Source of the DNA: CAYSHJ01 sp964589725
GTDB lineage: Bacteria; Planctomycetota; Planctomycetia; Planctomycetales; Planctomycetaceae
NCBI GenBank assembly: GCA_964589725.1
Contig: CAZPUJ010000124.1
Span: forward strand, 1 to 6,336
Direction of reading: 5' to 3'
DNA length: 6,336 nt
Below the pieces are notes generated by a model. The model was not told the DNA's origin. It saw only the letters and a list, made by a program, of their open reading frames with translations, and ran no database searches. Positions 6,039-6,336 of the stretch are shown in pieces. Position 1 is the first letter of the stretch. Every line of letters begins with the position of its first letter. A program made the translations under genes and the position numbers.

Positions 6039-6053
6039 TGTCGCTCCGCGACA
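6039..6053. repeat. Short hairpin TGTCGC-TCC-GCGACA
   Basis: A perfect 6-bp stem with a TCC loop. The stem is the same TGTCGC/GCGACA core as the hairpin at 5955-5973, with a different three-base loop, so the two may be members of one repeat family. Confidence 0.6.
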
Positions 6054-6187
6054 AAACCGTATTCGCTCACGCTTTGTCCTGCCAGACGGTGGCAGCCCAC
6101 AAGTCTTGGGAATGACCGATGACAGAGCTTGACCAGCGTTGCTCGCGCCGAAGGCCCTCCCTAGAATCCCCGACCAACTTGCCGGCC

Positions 6188-6230
6188 ACAGTGGTCCGCA
6201 AAGGACACTGTCAATCACTTAAATCACTTA
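6188..6230. repeat. Imperfect hairpin followed by a tandem 9-mer upstream of the last gene
   Basis: ACAGTG (6188-6193) pairs with CACTGT (6206-6211), with an inner TCC/GGA stem and a GCAAA loop. It is followed at once by two perfect copies of AATCACTTA (6213-6221 and 6222-6230), 35 bases before the start codon. The position would suit an operator or leader element, but nothing in the sequence shows which protein would bind. Confidence 0.45.
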
Positions 6231-6252
6231 CTTCCAAGACTCATCCTTCAGG

Positions 6253-6262
6253 GAGAGAGGGG
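6253..6262 (+). promoter_or_regulatory. Purine-rich ribosome binding site of the right-edge gene
   Basis: GAGAGAGGGG ends three bases before the ATG at 6266, with GAGG at the more usual five-base spacing. It supports a real gene start at the window edge. Confidence 0.7.
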
Positions 6263-6265
6263 ACC

Positions 6266-6336
6266 ATGAAGCGAATTGGCGTCGCGTTGCTGGGCTTGCT
6301 GGCCGTTGTTTTTCAACACAGGAATGCGGCTGTGAG
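6266..6336 (+). CDS. Start of an exported protein, truncated by the window edge
   Basis: The first 23 codons of a gene running off the right edge: MKRIGVALLGLLAVVFQHRN and then AAV. The two basic residues followed by a Gly/Leu/Ala/Val core are typical of a Sec signal peptide, so the product is probably secreted or a lipoprotein/membrane-anchored protein; there is no lipobox Cys within the visible part. The start is supported by a strong GAGAGAGGGG site. The mature part is not visible, so no family can be named. Confidence 0.7.
   Translation, partial: MKRIGVALLGLLAVVFQHRNAAV

Larger units (their letters stand above)
5726..6265. other. Gene-free intergenic region rich in inverted and direct repeats
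   Basis: I see no credible gene on either strand. The first 115 bases after the DUF1501 stop contain only a weak hairpin (GACTT-TTC-AAGTC, 5751-5763) and no convincing terminator. The rest holds a composite inverted repeat (5842-5991), a hairpin (6039-6053), three TTGTGAG copies (5984, 6001, 6009), an imperfect hairpin (6188-6211) and a tandem 9-mer (6213-6230) upstream of the last gene. Confidence 0.6.

Noticed and set aside
5758..6218. Two short minus-strand frames after the DUF1501 gene (62 and 91 codons)
   Set aside because: They cross the inverted repeats, have no ribosome sites and show no recognisable domain.

Overview
The window looks like a GC-rich planctomycete (Planctomycetota) chromosome segment. 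Three things point there: a DUF1501 protein with a twin-arginine leader, a calcium-binding RTX-type repeat protein whose N-terminus ends in a variant of the LEPR-XLL motif (LEARTLLS), and intergenic DNA crowded with palindromic repeats. No database search was possible, so family names rest on motifs read by eye.

Layout, left to right. (1) 4-456, minus strand: a small multi-pass membrane protein with a probable frame break near its 3' end; the original frame seems to continue past the left edge. (2) 457-1281: no convincing gene. It holds a 26-bp inverted repeat (577-640) and a composite palindromic element (1094-1222). (3) 1282-2952, plus: a 556-aa protein with 42 uninterrupted nine-residue RTX-like repeats. 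A third palindrome (1349-1410) lies inside its N-terminal coding sequence, and a fourth (2949-3029) overlaps its stop codon. (4) 3030-3068: a diverged second copy of the RTX protein's C-terminal tail. (5) 3129-4313, plus: an M20D-type metal-dependent amidohydrolase with all expected metal ligands. (6) 4331-5725, plus: a DUF1501 protein 17 bases downstream, probably co-transcribed with the amidohydrolase. (7) 5726-6265: no convincing gene; it holds a 150-bp composite inverted repeat, a related hairpin, TTGTGAG direct repeats, another hairpin and a tandem 9-mer. (8) 6266-right edge, plus: the start of a gene encoding a probable signal peptide.

The amidohydrolase would act on N-acyl amino acids or similar amides in the cytoplasm, while the DUF1501 and RTX proteins are probably exported. 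Nothing in the sequence shows a shared pathway. The most notable observation is that the RTX gene has palindromic elements just upstream, within its leader and at its stop codon. At least three of these carry a GTAG tetranucleotide like that of REP sequences mobilised by RAYT transposases, and one separates two copies of the protein's tail. This suggests that palindrome insertion or recombination has remodelled the ends of this gene. No transposase is visible in the window.
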